A stretch of DNA of 64,000 nucleotides. It comes from Furcasterigmium furcatum. Its lineage: Eukaryota > Ascomycota > Sordariomycetes > Glomerellales > Plectosphaerellaceae. A model generated the notes under the pieces. The model did no database searches, was not told the DNA's origin, and was given only the letters and a program-made list of their open reading frames with translations. This document shows positions 45,155 through 56,390 of this stretch, one piece after another. Each line of letters starts with the position of its first letter. The first letter of the stretch is position 1. Made by a program: the position numbers and the translations under genes. The stretch covers positions 5,724,978-5,788,977 of the forward strand of contig BCIA01000001.1 of the NCBI GenBank assembly GCA_001599815.1, read 5' to 3'.

Positions 45155-46696
45155 CATTGAGGGTTGCGGTGGGAATGCGAGCTGCTGTGCGTCTCCGACT
45201 AGGATGGAAGGCTCCGCGAGTCAAGGCAAAGGAGGGGTGACGGAGGGGTGAAAGGAGAGCCCAGGGTTGTGGTCGGCGGCGGTCAGTGTGGAGGGGAAAT
45301 GACGCCCGAAAAAACAGCACCGGGCCCCGCTAAATGTCCCGACGGGGGGCATGCGGACGGCAAGCACGAAGGCGGGGCGCTGTTGACGTAGCTGCGTTAG
45401 TCACGGTAGTACTGGACGGCGGACGCCCGTGTAGTGGGACCCGATGGGCCCTCCAACAGCGCTGTCGAGGAACTGCGCCTGTTAGGTGTTCAAGTTTCCC
45501 TGCACTCATAGAGGCTACTTCTTCTAGGTACTGCAACCAAGAGCACACCAAAAACAAAAAAAGATAAAGACATTCATTAGATCCGGCATAGGTAGGTGCT
45601 AGGGCGACGCGCGAGGTCAGGTACCTACCTAGGGAAAGGAGTGACATCCCAGGCAGTGACGTCAGAATACTCAGACAGTCGGTAGCGTAGGAAAGTAAAG
45701 TTGGGAAAATCCAGGCAAATCTGCTGAAATGGGACAGCCCACCGAAAACAATTTCGAGCTCGTCAGGTGTCCGGCCGACCCAATCTTTCTGCGGTGAGAT
45801 TGGCCACGCCCAGGACTCGCCTTTGTCTTCCTCCGCCAGCCGACGTATGAGAGCACGATACATGTCCTTGCGGGCTGGGCTGCAGGCGGACGCAGTGCTG
45901 GGTCGCTGGGTCTCTGGGTCTCTTGGTCTCCCCCCATGACGAGTCCTCCCTCCTCGCTGTGCCGTGAGCCAGCCAACCACCGGCCTCCTCTGCCCCTGAA
46001 TTCAAGGAAAACCCGGCGAGCGCTCCCTCCCGCTCCGGAGGCGGCCCAGCTTCCCGTCCGATCCCCAACCTGCAAGTCCTTGGACGCCGCCTCCGGATCC
46101 GACTCCGCGCTTGCAGGAGCGGGCATTTGGCGAGGACAACACCATGGCCAGCACGACCAACAAGGCTGTGAGAGTAGCAAGAGGAGGCTGGCCGAGGCCC
46201 TCCGTCGTAGACAAGATACCCATCAATAGTGTCGGCCATCGTTTGTCAGTCTTTCCGACCTTTGTGGTTGTCATCGGGGCGTCTGCTCCGGTTAGTCCCC
46301 CGCCGATGACACCCCAACACCGGAACCTTGAAATGCGTGCCTGGCGGATGCAGGAGACAGAACGGGCACTACTGGTAGTGTCACGCAGGAACAGAAACGC
46401 AGAGTGGCGAAACGAAGACACGGTTCCGGGAGACGCTCACAATACCCACGCCTACAGTTCAACAAGACAGTTTGGTGCTCAACGTGCAGTTTTCACTCGC
46501 CTATCTCTGCTATTCTGTTTGCGCGCGCCGCCTGCATGCCTCAGTTCAATCCAGAAAACAACCTCGAGAGAAAGAAGGGGAGGACCGCTGTCAAGAGGCT
46601 GGCGAAGAGGATGCAGCCTTCGGAGGGGCAGTCTGTAAGGATCAGAGTGCCGCAAGCTGCTACTCGCGTCTCCCAGCGCAACGTTCCACAGACGCC

Positions 46697-46966
46697 TTAA
46701 AGGGTTCGGAGGAGGAGGCAAGTGAGTGGGTGGAAGATCATACTGAAAATGGCCAGCCAGACCACGGAGATGGCCACCATCTCTAACGCCAGTCCCACCA
46801 GGCCGTTCACGAATACCGTGTTGTACGGGGATTCTCGATTGGAATCCATGGAGGAGCTTTTGCGGTGGTTTACCGACCGGCCTATTCCTGCAGGCTGAGG
46901 GGTAATAGAAGGGTTCCGTTTGTGTGTGGTGTTTGAGGGGGCTGTTTGGGACAGCAAGTTCGACAT
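46697..46966 (-). CDS. Hypothetical small single-pass membrane protein, 89 aa
   Basis: ORF with a Ser/Thr/Asn-rich N-terminal half and one strong hydrophobic helix (VFVNGLVGLALEMVAISVVW, extending to FSMIFH) near residues 51-78. No family recognised. Third-position bias is modest, so it may not be coding. It lies about 200 bp downstream of a second small hydrophobic ORF on the same strand; the two could be exons of one transcript, but I found no phase-keeping join that convinces me. Confidence 0.35.
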   Translation of the reverse strand: MSNLLSQTAPSNTTHKRNPSITPQPAGIGRSVNHRKSSSMDSNRESPYNTVFVNGLVGLALEMVAISVVWLAIFSMIFHPLTCLLLRTL

Positions 46967-47160
46967 CCATGCTCAAATCCAGGCACCAGCAGACCTATTT
47001 ATGCGTCTGAATCGTGACTGAGTGACCCAACCTCTGATTCAGGGGCCTGGGTGAGTCAGATCTGGTCACCCCTGAATGGTTGCGGGAAGTGCTCGTACTC
47101 GTGAAACGCAGCTCCGCCATCGTCAAGTCGCAGCGGCTCGAGACTGCCAGAAGCCGGCAT

Positions 47161-47370
47161 TCACTTGTCTCGTTCGCCTTCCCAACGGACATGCCTATCG
47201 TCCCTGCAGTTCTCGTCCTCTGGTGCGAACCCTATCGTAGAGAAGAACCAAGTCATTGAGGCAGCGACGATGAGACATACCGTAATGACTGGTTGCAGGA
47301 CGACAGCAATGAGCATGAAGTTTATCGGAGTCAGCAGGATGGCCTGCAGTAAAAGAGGTACGAAGGGCAT
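47161..47370 (-). CDS. Hypothetical small membrane protein, 69 aa (ATG at 47370)
   Basis: Reads MPFVPLLLQAILLTPINF, then a hydrophobic stretch and an acidic tail ending GERDK. Inside it lies a 49-bp segment that looks exactly like an intron (GTATGT donor, TAG acceptor); if it is spliced out, the frame changes and the product becomes a longer hydrophilic protein ending near 46995. Both readings are possible and neither matches a known family. Confidence 0.3.
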   Translation of the reverse strand: MPFVPLLLQAILLTPINFMLIAVVLQPVITVCLIVAASMTWFFSTIGFAPEDENCRDDRHVRWEGERDK

Positions 47371-47726
47371 CTTCAAAGCTGCGTTTGCCGAAATAAGTGG
47401 AGGACCAGGTGCTCTACGTTCGTGGGTGTGTCGAGAGGGCTGGAGCAAGAGCAAGAGCTTTTTGTATAAGTTCCAAGGGAGAGCGAGAGCAACTCGGCGG
47501 GCTCGATAGCCTCTCGCGGCACCGGCTGGTGAAGAGCTGAGGACTCGTGTGACTGGGTTGCTTTGCCTGGAGGCAAGTCAGTTAGCTTCGGCGGTGCGAG
47601 AAGTCTCTTGCACCTGAAGCAGCTCATGGATTTACAGCAAAAGGGGCAACAGACCCAAAGCGAATGAGAAGACGCGCGTGGAGAATTGTAGTGGTTGTAG
47701 TGGCTGTAGTAGCTGCACGACTCACT

Positions 47727-48710
47727 TCAAGTGACTTCCCACGCGATGGGCTCTTCGCCTCGCAACGAACGCCAGCGGTTTGTCGCAATCATAATGTCGG
47801 CGCATCCCTCGACCAGGAAGCCGTATCGCTCTAGGAAGAGCTCCGTCACCTCCCAGCCATTTGGATCCCAAGGATCCGTCCAGACAATGAGCATCGGCTC
47901 GCCGCTTGTCGTAACGTCCCGCCCCATGATATCTCGGATGAATGTGGTTTGCGAGAACTTGCTGGAGTAGCGAATGGCGTTGTTGCGCATGGTGGACGAC
48001 GGTATAATGTCGATGCAGTCATCGTGGGTGATCTCGTCTTGGAGCGAGGTGGGATACAGAGTGGCGGGAACCTGATCCGGCGCAGGAAATAGCTCGATCC
48101 TGGAGAGAAGTGTCGTACAATTCCCAACGAGGTGGTGAAGGGATAGGGTGATGGCATTCGTCAGGGCCGCTCGCAGGAGGTTGAACTGCACAATAGGGAG
48201 CAGGTCGCGAACGGATACGGGCAGTGGACGGCTGGGGCTGGGGTGACTGAGTCGAGAGACGATTTCGATCATTCCCGGCGGTATCACACAGCCTCCATTG
48301 ACACTTACGAGCGCTGCTGGTGTGTCCCAGCAGGGTGGCTGCTTGCGCTCTACCTTTGGCTTCCATTCGATCACTCGAAGAGATCCGTCCTGCCCTTTGG
48401 GTTTGGCTTCACGTCGACGTTTCGAGGGGCCAACTTGGAGTTGAGATGCTGATGTTGATGTCTGCGAACACTGCGCGTCCTCCCCCCCAGCGGCCAAAGC
48501 CTTTCGCCGACCTATGCTGGCGTGTTACTTTGCAATTGGAGGAAAGTTGAGTTCATGGGACTCACGGTGGGCTCGGACAGCCAGACGCGTCTGTCGTTTC
48601 TTTCGTTCCATCCGGTCACCGAGGCCAGTCCAATCATCATCGGGACATTGCGCCTCGCTGAGCTGGTCCATGCGACTCAGGTCGATGCCAGTGAACGCTG
48701 GCGAGTCCAT
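47727..48710 (-). CDS. DUF3425 bZIP-type transcription factor-like protein, 309 aa
   Basis: Exons 48710-48566 and 48511-47727; a 54-bp intron splits an Arg codon inside the basic region. An in-frame TGA two codons before the ATG fixes the start. The spliced N-terminal part reads DRMERKKRQTRLAVRAHRRRKAL, which aligns with the basic region of fungal DUF3425 factors but has Thr where the DNA-contacting Asn is invariant and Val/His at neighbouring contacts. The C-terminal DUF3425 domain is complete: DDCIDIIPSSTMRNNAI, MLIVWTDPWDPNGWEVTELF, ERYGFLVEGCADIMIATNRWR. Such proteins are nuclear regulators, often of metabolism or stress. Reduced or altered DNA binding is inferred from the substituted asparagine. 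Confidence 0.82.
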
Positions 48711-49423
48711 CCTTCAATGATCCGGTCCTTCGAACGACAGGGATTACCATGGGTCGAGACCGGTTCTGCGGAGAGAAGCCACCGATTCACGAAGAAATCA
48801 TTTCATGTAACACGTCGTCGATGCGTGGGAGCGGGATGTAAGTTCGGCGCCGGATGGAGGAAGTGAAGATGCGGATGGCTTACAATCAACTCCTACTCAA
48901 AGGGGCAGAGCTCAACTTTAATATGGATCACACGTTTTAGACGCCGAGCCTATCCAGGGGCGACGGCTAACTCGATTAGGAAGGGGATGCAACTGGCTTA
49001 CACCAAAGTCCCGAGCGGACGGATTGACCAGGCGTTAAGTCCGACACACCAGGACTTGACGAAACCAACGTCCAGGTTATTCAACTATCTCACTAAAACA
49101 CCTTTTTGCCAGTTTTATGATAGTGAGACATCTCTGTTTAGGCATGTATCGTGTCGTTTCTTCCACTAGGACCCGCTGCTAGAACAAGAGAATGAGATGA
49201 GGACTCTGGATTTGGGTCCCTTGTCCATATCTGGTGCAAGGCATAGTGCATCGGCTGCGTTATAAGCATGATGCCGTGGACAACTTCCCTATATATAAGG
49301 TAGCCCATCTCCAAGAGCTTTAGTTCTTCTCCCATCCCTCGACTCTATATCCAGCCCCATGATTTTTCCATCCTCTAAGCAACCAATCAAACATCCGTAC
49401 CTCTCATAATCAGCTTCGTCAAC
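48711..49423. promoter_or_regulatory. Divergent promoter between the DUF3425 factor and the second SDR
   Basis: 713 bp with a clear TATATAAG box 131 bp before the plus-strand ATG (listed separately). No gene seen. Confidence 0.5.
49293..49300 (+). promoter_or_regulatory. Candidate TATA box of the SDR gene at 49424
   Basis: TATATAAG, 131 bp upstream of the start codon and followed by a C/T-rich leader. Confidence 0.55.
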
Positions 49424-50470
49424 ATGCCCGGCATCGGCAACCTCGTTCGCTCCCAGTACATCAAGCTTCCCCAACGGGGCACCAAGTTCACGGGAAAGAC
49501 AATCATCGTCACTGGCTCCAACTGTGGTCTTGGTCTTGCAGCTGCCCGCGAGTTTGTCCATCTCGACGCGGCCAAAGTCATCCTTGCCGTCCGCTCCCTT
49601 GAAAAAGGCGAAGAGGCCGCCAGGGATATTAACTGCACAGAAGGCCGCCCTGGCATTGTCGAAGTCTGGCAGCTGGACTTGGCCAGCTACGCATCTGTGA
49701 AGGCCTTTGCCGAACGTGCCTCTCATCTGGACCGCCTGGATGTTCTCGTCCAGAACGCCGGGGTGTACACGTACACCTTCTCTACAGCAGAAGAAGATGA
49801 GTTGACCATCACTGTCAATGTCATTAGCAACATGCTCCTTTGCCTGCTTCTTCTACCCAAGCTGAGGGCAACATCCGAGGAGCACAGCACTAGAACTGTG
49901 TTGGCGAATGTCGGATCGTGGGTGCACGCCATCACCAAGTTCCCCGAGCGCCACAACAAGGATATTTATCTCGCTCTGAGGGATGAGAAGAGTGCAAATA
50001 TGAACGACAGGTTTGACAGCCCCAAATCGCGGAATATGACGACGTGGTACTGACCTTGAATTATCTCGTGCAGATACAACGTCTCAAAGTTGATACAGCT
50101 TCTTGTCCTCCGCGAGTTCGCCGCAGAAATGGCCCAGTCTCAAAAGAGCGGCAAGGTCGTGAGCTCAACCCTCAACCCAGGATGGGTCGCGACCAATATT
50201 ATGCGAGAAGCCAGTGGCTTTTTGTTCACGACGTGGATCTGGTTCGGCAGCCGTTTCATAGCTCGCACGCCTGAACAGGGAGCGAGGACAATCATCCACG
50301 CCGCCTACGGAGACCTTGAGACGCACGGTCAATACTTGAGTGACTGCGAGGTGGCTGAGCCTCATGAGTTTGTGCGCAGCGCTGAGGGGGAGAAGGTTGG
50401 AAAGCAACTCTGGCAAGACCTGAAGGCCAAGATGGAGAGTATCAGCCCTGGGGTGACGCGACACATCTAG
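49424..50470 (+). CDS. Retinol-dehydrogenase-like SDR, 327 aa
   Basis: Exons 49424-50010 and 50074-50470 joined in an Arg codon; the donor GTTTGA is weak but the acceptor CAG and the restored motif YNVSK support it. Seen: TGSNCGLGLAAAREFV (cofactor loop), AVRSLEKGEEAARDI with Arg after strand 2 suggesting NADP(H), LDLASYASVKAFAER, NAGVY, catalytic Ser in NVGSWVHAI, catalytic Tyr and Lys in YNVSK, and NPGWVATNIMRE. This group reduces carbonyls of many lipophilic substrates and often sits in secondary-metabolite clusters; no cluster is present here. Divergent from the DUF3425 regulator, which could control it (inference from position only). Confidence 0.87.
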
Positions 50471-50568
50471 GCCAGCCGAGGAGTCGAGGACGAAATATGG
50501 TATCTCGGTAATAAAAACCGGAATTTGGCATTTGGACTTGTTGTTTGGTCAAGGGCCAAGCTCGTGCC

Positions 50569-50895
50569 TCATTTGTTGTCCAGAGGCAGGCGAAAGCTGA
50601 GCACTTTGACGTGGTCTGTGGATAGCACCCATCCATACCTATCGTAAAACGCTGCCTTCTTCCATCTTGGGTCCTCTGTCCGATGACCAGCATCGAGACT
50701 GTGCTTTCGTCTATTCGGGGGATGCGCTCCCAGTCGTTGTGCAATACGAGAAGATCGTCGCCGAGTTGCCACCTCGTGATGCAGTCTCAATGCAACGTCG
50801 GTCAAGTGGGCCACAAAACGGGCCTGCCTGAGTCGTCCGTGCATCTCCTCTTCTGTCACTGGAGAAAGGTGCGTCGGTGGTTGGGTGGTACACAA
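50569..50895 (-). CDS. Hypothetical ORF, 108 aa (open start, doubtful)
   Basis: Reads MCTTQPPTHLSPVTEEEMHG to SFRLPLDNK and stays open upstream to a good acceptor (TTCTCCTTTCAG at about 50910), so it could be the last exon of a gene whose start I cannot find. Charged and without membrane helix. Family unknown; third-position bias is weak. Confidence 0.25.
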   Translation of the reverse strand: MCTTQPPTHLSPVTEEEMHGRLRQARFVAHLTDVALRLHHEVATRRRSSRIAQRLGAHPPNRRKHSLDAGHRTEDPRWKKAAFYDRYGWVLSTDHVKVLSFRLPLDNK

Positions 50896-51192
50896 TAGGA
50901 CACGCTGAAAGGAGAACTTGTGTTAGAGGGTCCGCTGGGAAGAGCGGCACTCAGTCCTAAGACCTACGCAACCTAGGACAAAAGTCGTCAGGAGAATAGA
51001 ATCGGCTCACACGGGACTCGGGCTTGGCGGATCGGGCGCGGGGCGGCAGTGCGGCTCGTGTCCGATGGTCCCGAGATGGGACCTGGAGTAGCGCCGGAGG
51101 TCACTCCACAGCATGTTCAAGAGTGACGTCGGACATCATAATTCGACCGCGGCGGAGTCTCCCTCAGGTGACCTCATCCGCGGCTAATCGAC

Positions 51193-51198
51193 TATAAA
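51193..51198 (+). promoter_or_regulatory. TATA box of the AA1-like secreted protein gene
   Basis: TATAAA, 131 bp upstream of the ATG, followed by a C/A-rich leader; the type of promoter seen on inducible, highly expressed fungal genes. Confidence 0.6.
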
Positions 51199-51323
51199 AT
51201 GGAAGCCAGGCCCTCCGTCGAGTAGGGCTCATAGAGATCACCACCCAGCCAAACTACACCGACTCAAACCCAACTTCAGATCTCGCCCTCAAGTCTTTAC
51301 TCGCCATATCCTTCACAGCCAGG

Positions 51324-51828
51324 ATGCGCTTCACTTCCGCCAGCATCGCCGCTCTCGTGGGGGCTGTTGCCGCCACCCCGGTTCCCCAGAGCTCAGGCGG
51401 GCCCCCAGATCCTAATACCTATGAGAACATCGACATCCACGACTTCTCCCTCCGAAAGACGGTAGAGGGTGAAGTGACAAACGTGGGCTTCTATCTGAGC
51501 GGAGATGACGCGGAAAACCTTCTGTGCCAAGCTGAGAACCCCGGCCTCCCATCGGAGGTCATCACCTGCGGGGACAGCAAGTATCGATTCTCCCTGTATC
51601 AAGGAGAAGGTAGCAACTACGGCCTCTACATCTACCATGAGCTTGGCCTTGCGTAAGTTGATGCCTCTTTGCCGGCCAAGGAGCGGGCACGATGACTGAC
51701 TTTGAAGCAGAGTTGGGTTCTGGGGCAAGGGGGAGTTTTTCGCGTACTGCCACGCCGGTGGACTTGGTGATCTGCTGTGCACCCAGCAAAACGAGGTTAC
51801 GATTGTTATCAACAGTGGGGCCCAGTAA
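51324..51828 (+). CDS. AA1-like (Alt a 1 family) small secreted protein, 148 aa
   Basis: Exons 51324-51652 and 51711-51828, phase kept in an Ala codon. Signal peptide MRFTSASIAALVGAVAATPV is followed by a 130-residue mature chain with four cysteines (LLCQ, VITCGD, AYCHAGG, LLCTQQ). The layout IHDFSLRK ... VGFYLSG ... C ... C ... YCHAGGLGDLLC ... VTIVI matches the beta-barrel AA1-like family founded by the Alternaria allergen Alt a 1, whose fungal members (such as PevD1- and Hrip1-type elicitors) are secreted during plant interaction or stress. Family placement is by pattern and length, with low residue identity. TATA box 131 bp upstream; no neighbour of related function. Confidence 0.75.
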
Positions 51829-52906
51829 AGGACGAGGATGCTGAGAGCTGCGCCTTGGAGAAGATGTATGCTCATAATTACCAATGGTTTGCAACCATGC
51901 ATTTGGCGACACCTGGGCGGAGCGAGCTATTAGCGCTAGTAGCGCAGAGAAATAATCATCGAGCGCTCAACAAGAGCGTCTTCAAGACATTCACCCAGTT
52001 TCAAAGAGAGTCGATGCTTGAGATAATAACTACCTATTGAACCCAAGCTTACACATATAATCGACCTCGTTACGGACCCCTACCTCTCAGAGACACCGTG
52101 CTACATGTCCTGAGAATTCCATGACCAACATTGAGAATGAACTCCATAAAAACAAGCGAAATGAATAGAAATAAACCTCGAAGGCCAAGAACGCCATCTG
52201 GGATGATATTTTTGTCATTATTCTTATTTGTCGAGGTGCCCGATCTGATAGCACTTGAAGCTTACGTCTCCAATGATTGATGTATCTTATACTCACGGTG
52301 TCTATCTGTTGGGAAACATGGTCCGGTGTGTATATAAGGTGCTGCATACCGACATGGACAAGTAAATTCAGGTCTGTGCATCGTATGTGTATCGGAGGGG
52401 AAGCTCAAGCGGTCAACCAATCAATCATGATCAATGACCGAAGGCTATTCCGCAATGAGCGAAGACCGTAACACATGGGCCGGAGATGTTCAAAAGCGAA
52501 TTCAAATGAAACCTCGTCTCAAAATATACAGTGAAGGTCTAGTGTGCTTGAAATGACAATAATGCAAAGAGCACAGATGAATAAGCTGAAAAGGGGTTCA
52601 GAGGCCTTCGTAAGCGCTCACGGTCTCCGCTCACCGCTCACCGAGGGAGACCGGACCGGAAAAAGGTGGGCTCCGTCAATGATGCAGAAGAGTGGGCCCA
52701 GTAGGCGGCTGGCAGGCACGAAGCTCACGCAAGACGATCGAGCTCCAGAGCGCCCGCCAAACACCTCCAATCCTAAACCTCGTCAACAACGTCGCCCAAA
52801 CCAACCCTTCCTTCCCCATACCCACCCTTGCGAATAGTACGACACTCTGCTCCTCTCGAAACAATACTGAAGGGCCCATTCTTCGTCCTCGATTCTACTC
52901 TTCAAG
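51829..52906. other. 1.1-kb intergenic region; no gene seen
   Basis: AT-richer 3' flank of the AA1-like gene (52.0-52.6 kb) then the leader of rpn5. Short ORFs only. Confidence 0.5.
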
Positions 52907-54537
52907 ATGTCGGAGGGAATGCTGAAGCCCGAGAAGGACTTCTCGAAGGAGGCCGACCAGCAGATCCCCGAGGCAGAGAAGCTCGCAGAGGTTTGGCATC
53001 CTCCAAATGATCCATCTACTTCTCGCTGACCATTGCGCTACAGTCAGATATCACGGCCGCCGTCGAGCGCCTTTCCCTGCTGGAGAAGCAGACCCGTCAG
53101 GTATGTCGGAATCACACGCGCACCTGCAATCATCGCTGACCAGATACCAGTCTTCAGATCTCGCCTCCACATCCCGCGTCCTCGTCGCAATAGTCACCAT
53201 CGCCAAAGATGCCAAGAACTGGTCTCTCTTGAACGAGCAGGTCCTTCTGCTCTCGAAGAAGCATGGCCAGCTCAAGCAGGCCATCACCAAAATGGTCCAG
53301 GTTGTCGCGGGCTTCCTCGACGAGACCCCGGACCTCGACACAAAGCTGTCCTTGATCGAGACGCTCCGAACCGTCACTGAAGGCAAGATCTTCGTCGAGG
53401 TCGAGAGGGCGCGCGTCACCAAGACTCTGTCAGACATCAAGAAGGAGCAGGGCGACCTGAAGGCTGCCACCGACATCCTCTGCGAGCTCCAAGTCGAGAC
53501 ATTCGGATCCATGGACCGGAGGGAAAAGACCGAGTTCATCCTGGCACAGGTCGCGCTGTGCATCGAGGTTGGCGACTGGACCCAGGCCGGCATCCTGATC
53601 AGGAAGATCAGCACCCGATACCTGTCGAGGAAACCGAAGAAGACGGCCGAGCAGCTGGAGAAGGAAGAGAAGGAACGCGAGAAGAAGAAGGCACGTGGAG
53701 AGGAGGTTCCAGAGGAGAAGGTGGACGACACGACGGACCTGAAGCTGCGCTTCTACGATCAGCAAACCATCCTCGCCAAGCACGACGACAAGTATCTTGA
53801 CGTCTGCAAGCACTACAGGCAGGTTCTGGACACGGAGGCTGTCGAGGAGAACCCTGCCCAGCTCCACCCGGTAGGTTGCATGTGTCTGGTGCCAAGTTTG
53901 TCAAAAGCTAATATGAGTCCAGGTCCTCCAAAGGATTATCTACTTCGTCATTCTTGCGCCGCACGACAACGAGCAGCATGATCTGCTCCACCGAATTGCC
54001 CGCGATACGCGTAACGCCCAAGTGCCCGTTGACGCCGAACTTCTCAAGCTGTTCACTGTCCACGAGCTGATGCGCTGGCCGGAGGTTGCCAAGAAGTTCG
54101 GGCCTCACCTCTGCGGAACGGACGTCTTCGATGCTGAGGCTGGCCAGTCGGGCGATGAGAAGGCTCATCAGAGATGGCAGGATCTGCGCAAGAGGGTCAT
54201 TGAGCACAACGTCCGCGTGGTCGCCAAGTACTACACCCGCATCCAGATGGGTCGCCTGACGCAACTCCTGGATCTTACCGAGGACGAGACGGAGAAGTAC
54301 ATTAGCGACCTCGTCACCTCCAAGACCGTCTACGCCAAGATCGACAGGCCCGCGCGTATCGTGAGCTTCGCCAAGCCCAGGGACGCCGACGACATTCTCA
54401 ACGAATGGAGCGGCAACATGAAGAGCCTACTCGGCCTCCTGGAGCGGATTGATCACCTCATCACGAAGGAGGAGATGATGGCTCGCATCCAGCCGACATC
54501 GAAGTCTGGTAAGGGAAAAGCTACCAAGGCTAAATAG
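52907..54537 (+). CDS. rpn5: 26S proteasome regulatory subunit Rpn5 (PSMD12), 491 aa
   Basis: Exons 52907-52990, a 57-bp exon 53044-53100, 53151-53870 and 53923-54537; all phase 0. Rpn5 is a lid subunit of the 19S particle that braces the Rpn11 deubiquitinase. Seen: KDFSKEADQQIPEAEKL, ITAAVERLSLLEKQTRQ, LETLRTVTEGKIFVEVERAR-type segment (here IETLRTVTEGKIFVEVERAR) and helical TPR-like repeats, RKISTRYL, the lysine/glutamate-rich insertion near residues 210-240, and the C-terminal PCI domain (AELLKLFTVHELMRWPEV, VRVVAKYYTRIQMGRLTQLL, VYAKIDRPARIVSF). Length fits; the last helix ends in a Lys-rich tail (SGKGKATKAK). Confidence 0.95.
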
Positions 54538-54824
54538 AGAAGGGTGTCGAGTCATTGTGGGCTGTGGCTGAGGCAGGCGCGGCAACTAGCTGGCGGCTTC
54601 GCAGAGAGGCGCCATACATGCTGATAACGCGCACGACCTTCGACTTCGGCTGTCGTTCCGGACGGGGGACGACGAGCAGCCTCTCTAGAACGAGGCCCGC
54701 ATATGTAGAACAGATGCTCTCCAGGAAGCGGAGGCAATTGTATGGATTACGTCTAGATGCCGGTTCGCACGGTCTAAATGTCGTCTGCTGAACGTCTCCT
54801 GAACGCCTGCAGTTCGTGTCGCCC

Positions 54825-55781
54825 CTAGAGGTTTGCAGGTTCCTGCTCCTTCACCCGCCTTTGCACGAAGCCCGCCAGTGCCATGGCCCATTCCTTGGAT
54901 ATCGGCACGTAGTGACCGCCGGGATGTATTACCACGACAGGGTCCTCGCATTTCTCTATCAGTGCCTGACTCCTCGACTCCTCGACGACCGTGTCGAGGC
55001 TGCCGATGAACTGCACCGTCGGCGTCCGAATCATGGGCTCGTAGCACCACTTGAGGGCCTCGTCGGTCGCGAAGAAGCCGGAGTATACGGCGGCAAACTT
55101 GAGGCCCCTGCCACCGTTTGCCTCGCGCAGCTCTGCGGCCCACGAAGCCGCTGGTTCGGGAACTTCGCGGTGAGGCGTTTCGAGTGCTGATGTTACCAGG
55201 CCGGCCATGGCGCCGCCCTGGCTGAAGCCGAGGACGCCGTCGATGCCGCCGTCGATGTTGCGGATCGCAGCGGCAACGGCCCTCATCCCGGAGTCGAGGC
55301 CGACGTAGGTGATGCCGCCGGGCACCTGGGGGTCATCGCGCTTGCGGAACCAGGCCCAGGAGTCCGTGTCCTCGTCGGCCTGCTCGGCGTCCTGGCCTTC
55401 GGGGGGGACGTAGCCGGGGATGTCCTTTGCGTTCAGCTTGATGGGGCCTGTTGGGTAGTGGCAGGCGAGGGTGAGGTTGAGCGGCGCGAGGGCTTTGGCG
55501 AGGAGCTTCTCGAGCGCGCGAGTCTTTGACCGGAAGAGAGTGCCGGATTGTGTGTAACCTTGCCCGAGTCAGAATGAGTTCCGCGCTTGGTGGCTTTGTT
55601 GAGTTGAACGACGTTGATTTGGGACCCATGGGGAAGAGGCCGAGGGTCATCAGTAACTGGAAAAGCGTGGACCCGACTCACCATGCAGCATGAGAATTTT
55701 GAGCTCCTTCTTAGAATTGTTGGCCTTGGGTTTCGTCTCGGGGGCACCGTTTGGGGCCGAATCGGTTGTTGAGGCCGTCAT
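54825..55781 (-). CDS. FSH-family serine hydrolase, 277 aa
   Basis: Exons 55781-55682 and 55558-54825; the 123-bp intron splits a Gly codon, giving LHGYTQSG, the family's strand-1/oxyanion start. The alpha/beta hydrolase has nucleophile Ser146 in LGFSQGGAMAG, Asp222 in FIGSLDTVVEE and His249 in HPGGHYVPIS, and the WFRK-type loop (SWAWFRKRD). Members (yeast Fsh1-3, human OVCA2) are cytosolic esterases of poorly known substrate; fungal paralogues in clusters cut polyketides. The N-terminal about 27 residues are Ser/Asn/Lys-rich. No cluster genes are nearby. Start at 55781 is the only ATG before the intron that keeps this phase. Confidence 0.88.
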
Positions 55782-56390
55782 GATGCCTGTGCTATGAAAG
55801 TGCCTCAGGGAAGAGTGGGAGCGCTGCGAGGAGCGAGTGAAAGACGCAAAGTGTTGTGCGTTAAGTGATGACAAGTTGATGGGCCGTAAGCTTGTCCGAA
55901 CCGAGAAGATATACAAGCAATGCATGAGACAGGAGGGACATGGAAAAGATGAAGATAAGTCTTGAATGCGACGAAGTCGAGGTGCTGGTTGTGGATTAGT
56001 CATACCGAATTCCGCTGGGACCCGACTGACTGGGCGGATATGACACGGGCGACAGAGAATGGAACTTAAAGGGGTCGGGGCAGTGGATATGCGCTCATCT
56101 GAGCCTGAGCCTGAGCCTGAAGCATCAACTCGAATTCAAACACTTCGTACACGATTCCTTCACCCCTTGGAATGCGTACCGGAAGCCTCAGAATGTAAAG
56201 TATCACCCCATGTGTGCCAAGGAATCGTCCATGCAGATCTAGGTCCGTACCAATCAACATATTTTCCCTCATCAAGCAGTTCGTCTCTGAAGAGCCTCTC
56301 AAATACTCTCATCAATGCCCCGGGATACACTCGGTCCCTCCCCATCCTTTCAGTCCCGTATCTCTTGTGCCAGTGGAGCTTGCTGTTCCC
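55782..56390. other. 609-bp divergent region between the hydrolase and HET pseudogene
   Basis: Leader and promoter of both. A short GAGCCT hexamer run (about 3.5 copies) sits at 56099-56120. No gene seen. Confidence 0.5.

Larger units (their letters stand above)
45010..47726. other. 2.7-kb gene-poor region with two doubtful small membrane ORFs
   Basis: The left part is the promoter of the SSP411-like gene. Further right, overlapping ORFs have Arg/Gly/Pro-biased composition and no family resemblance. Two minus-strand ORFs (46697-46966 and 47161-47367) each encode a hydrophobic helix and are listed separately. Confidence 0.4.
50471..51323. other. Intergenic region with a doubtful minus-strand ORF and a TATA-containing promoter
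   Basis: A 108-aa minus-strand ORF (50569-50895) is preceded by an acceptor-like TTCTCCTTTCAG but matches no family; listed separately. The right end is the promoter of the AA1-like gene. Confidence 0.45.

Noticed and set aside
45330..46638. Overlapping ORFs of 140-216 aa on both strands
   Set aside because: Arg/Gly/Ser-rich composition, none resembles a family and none has splice-consistent extensions.
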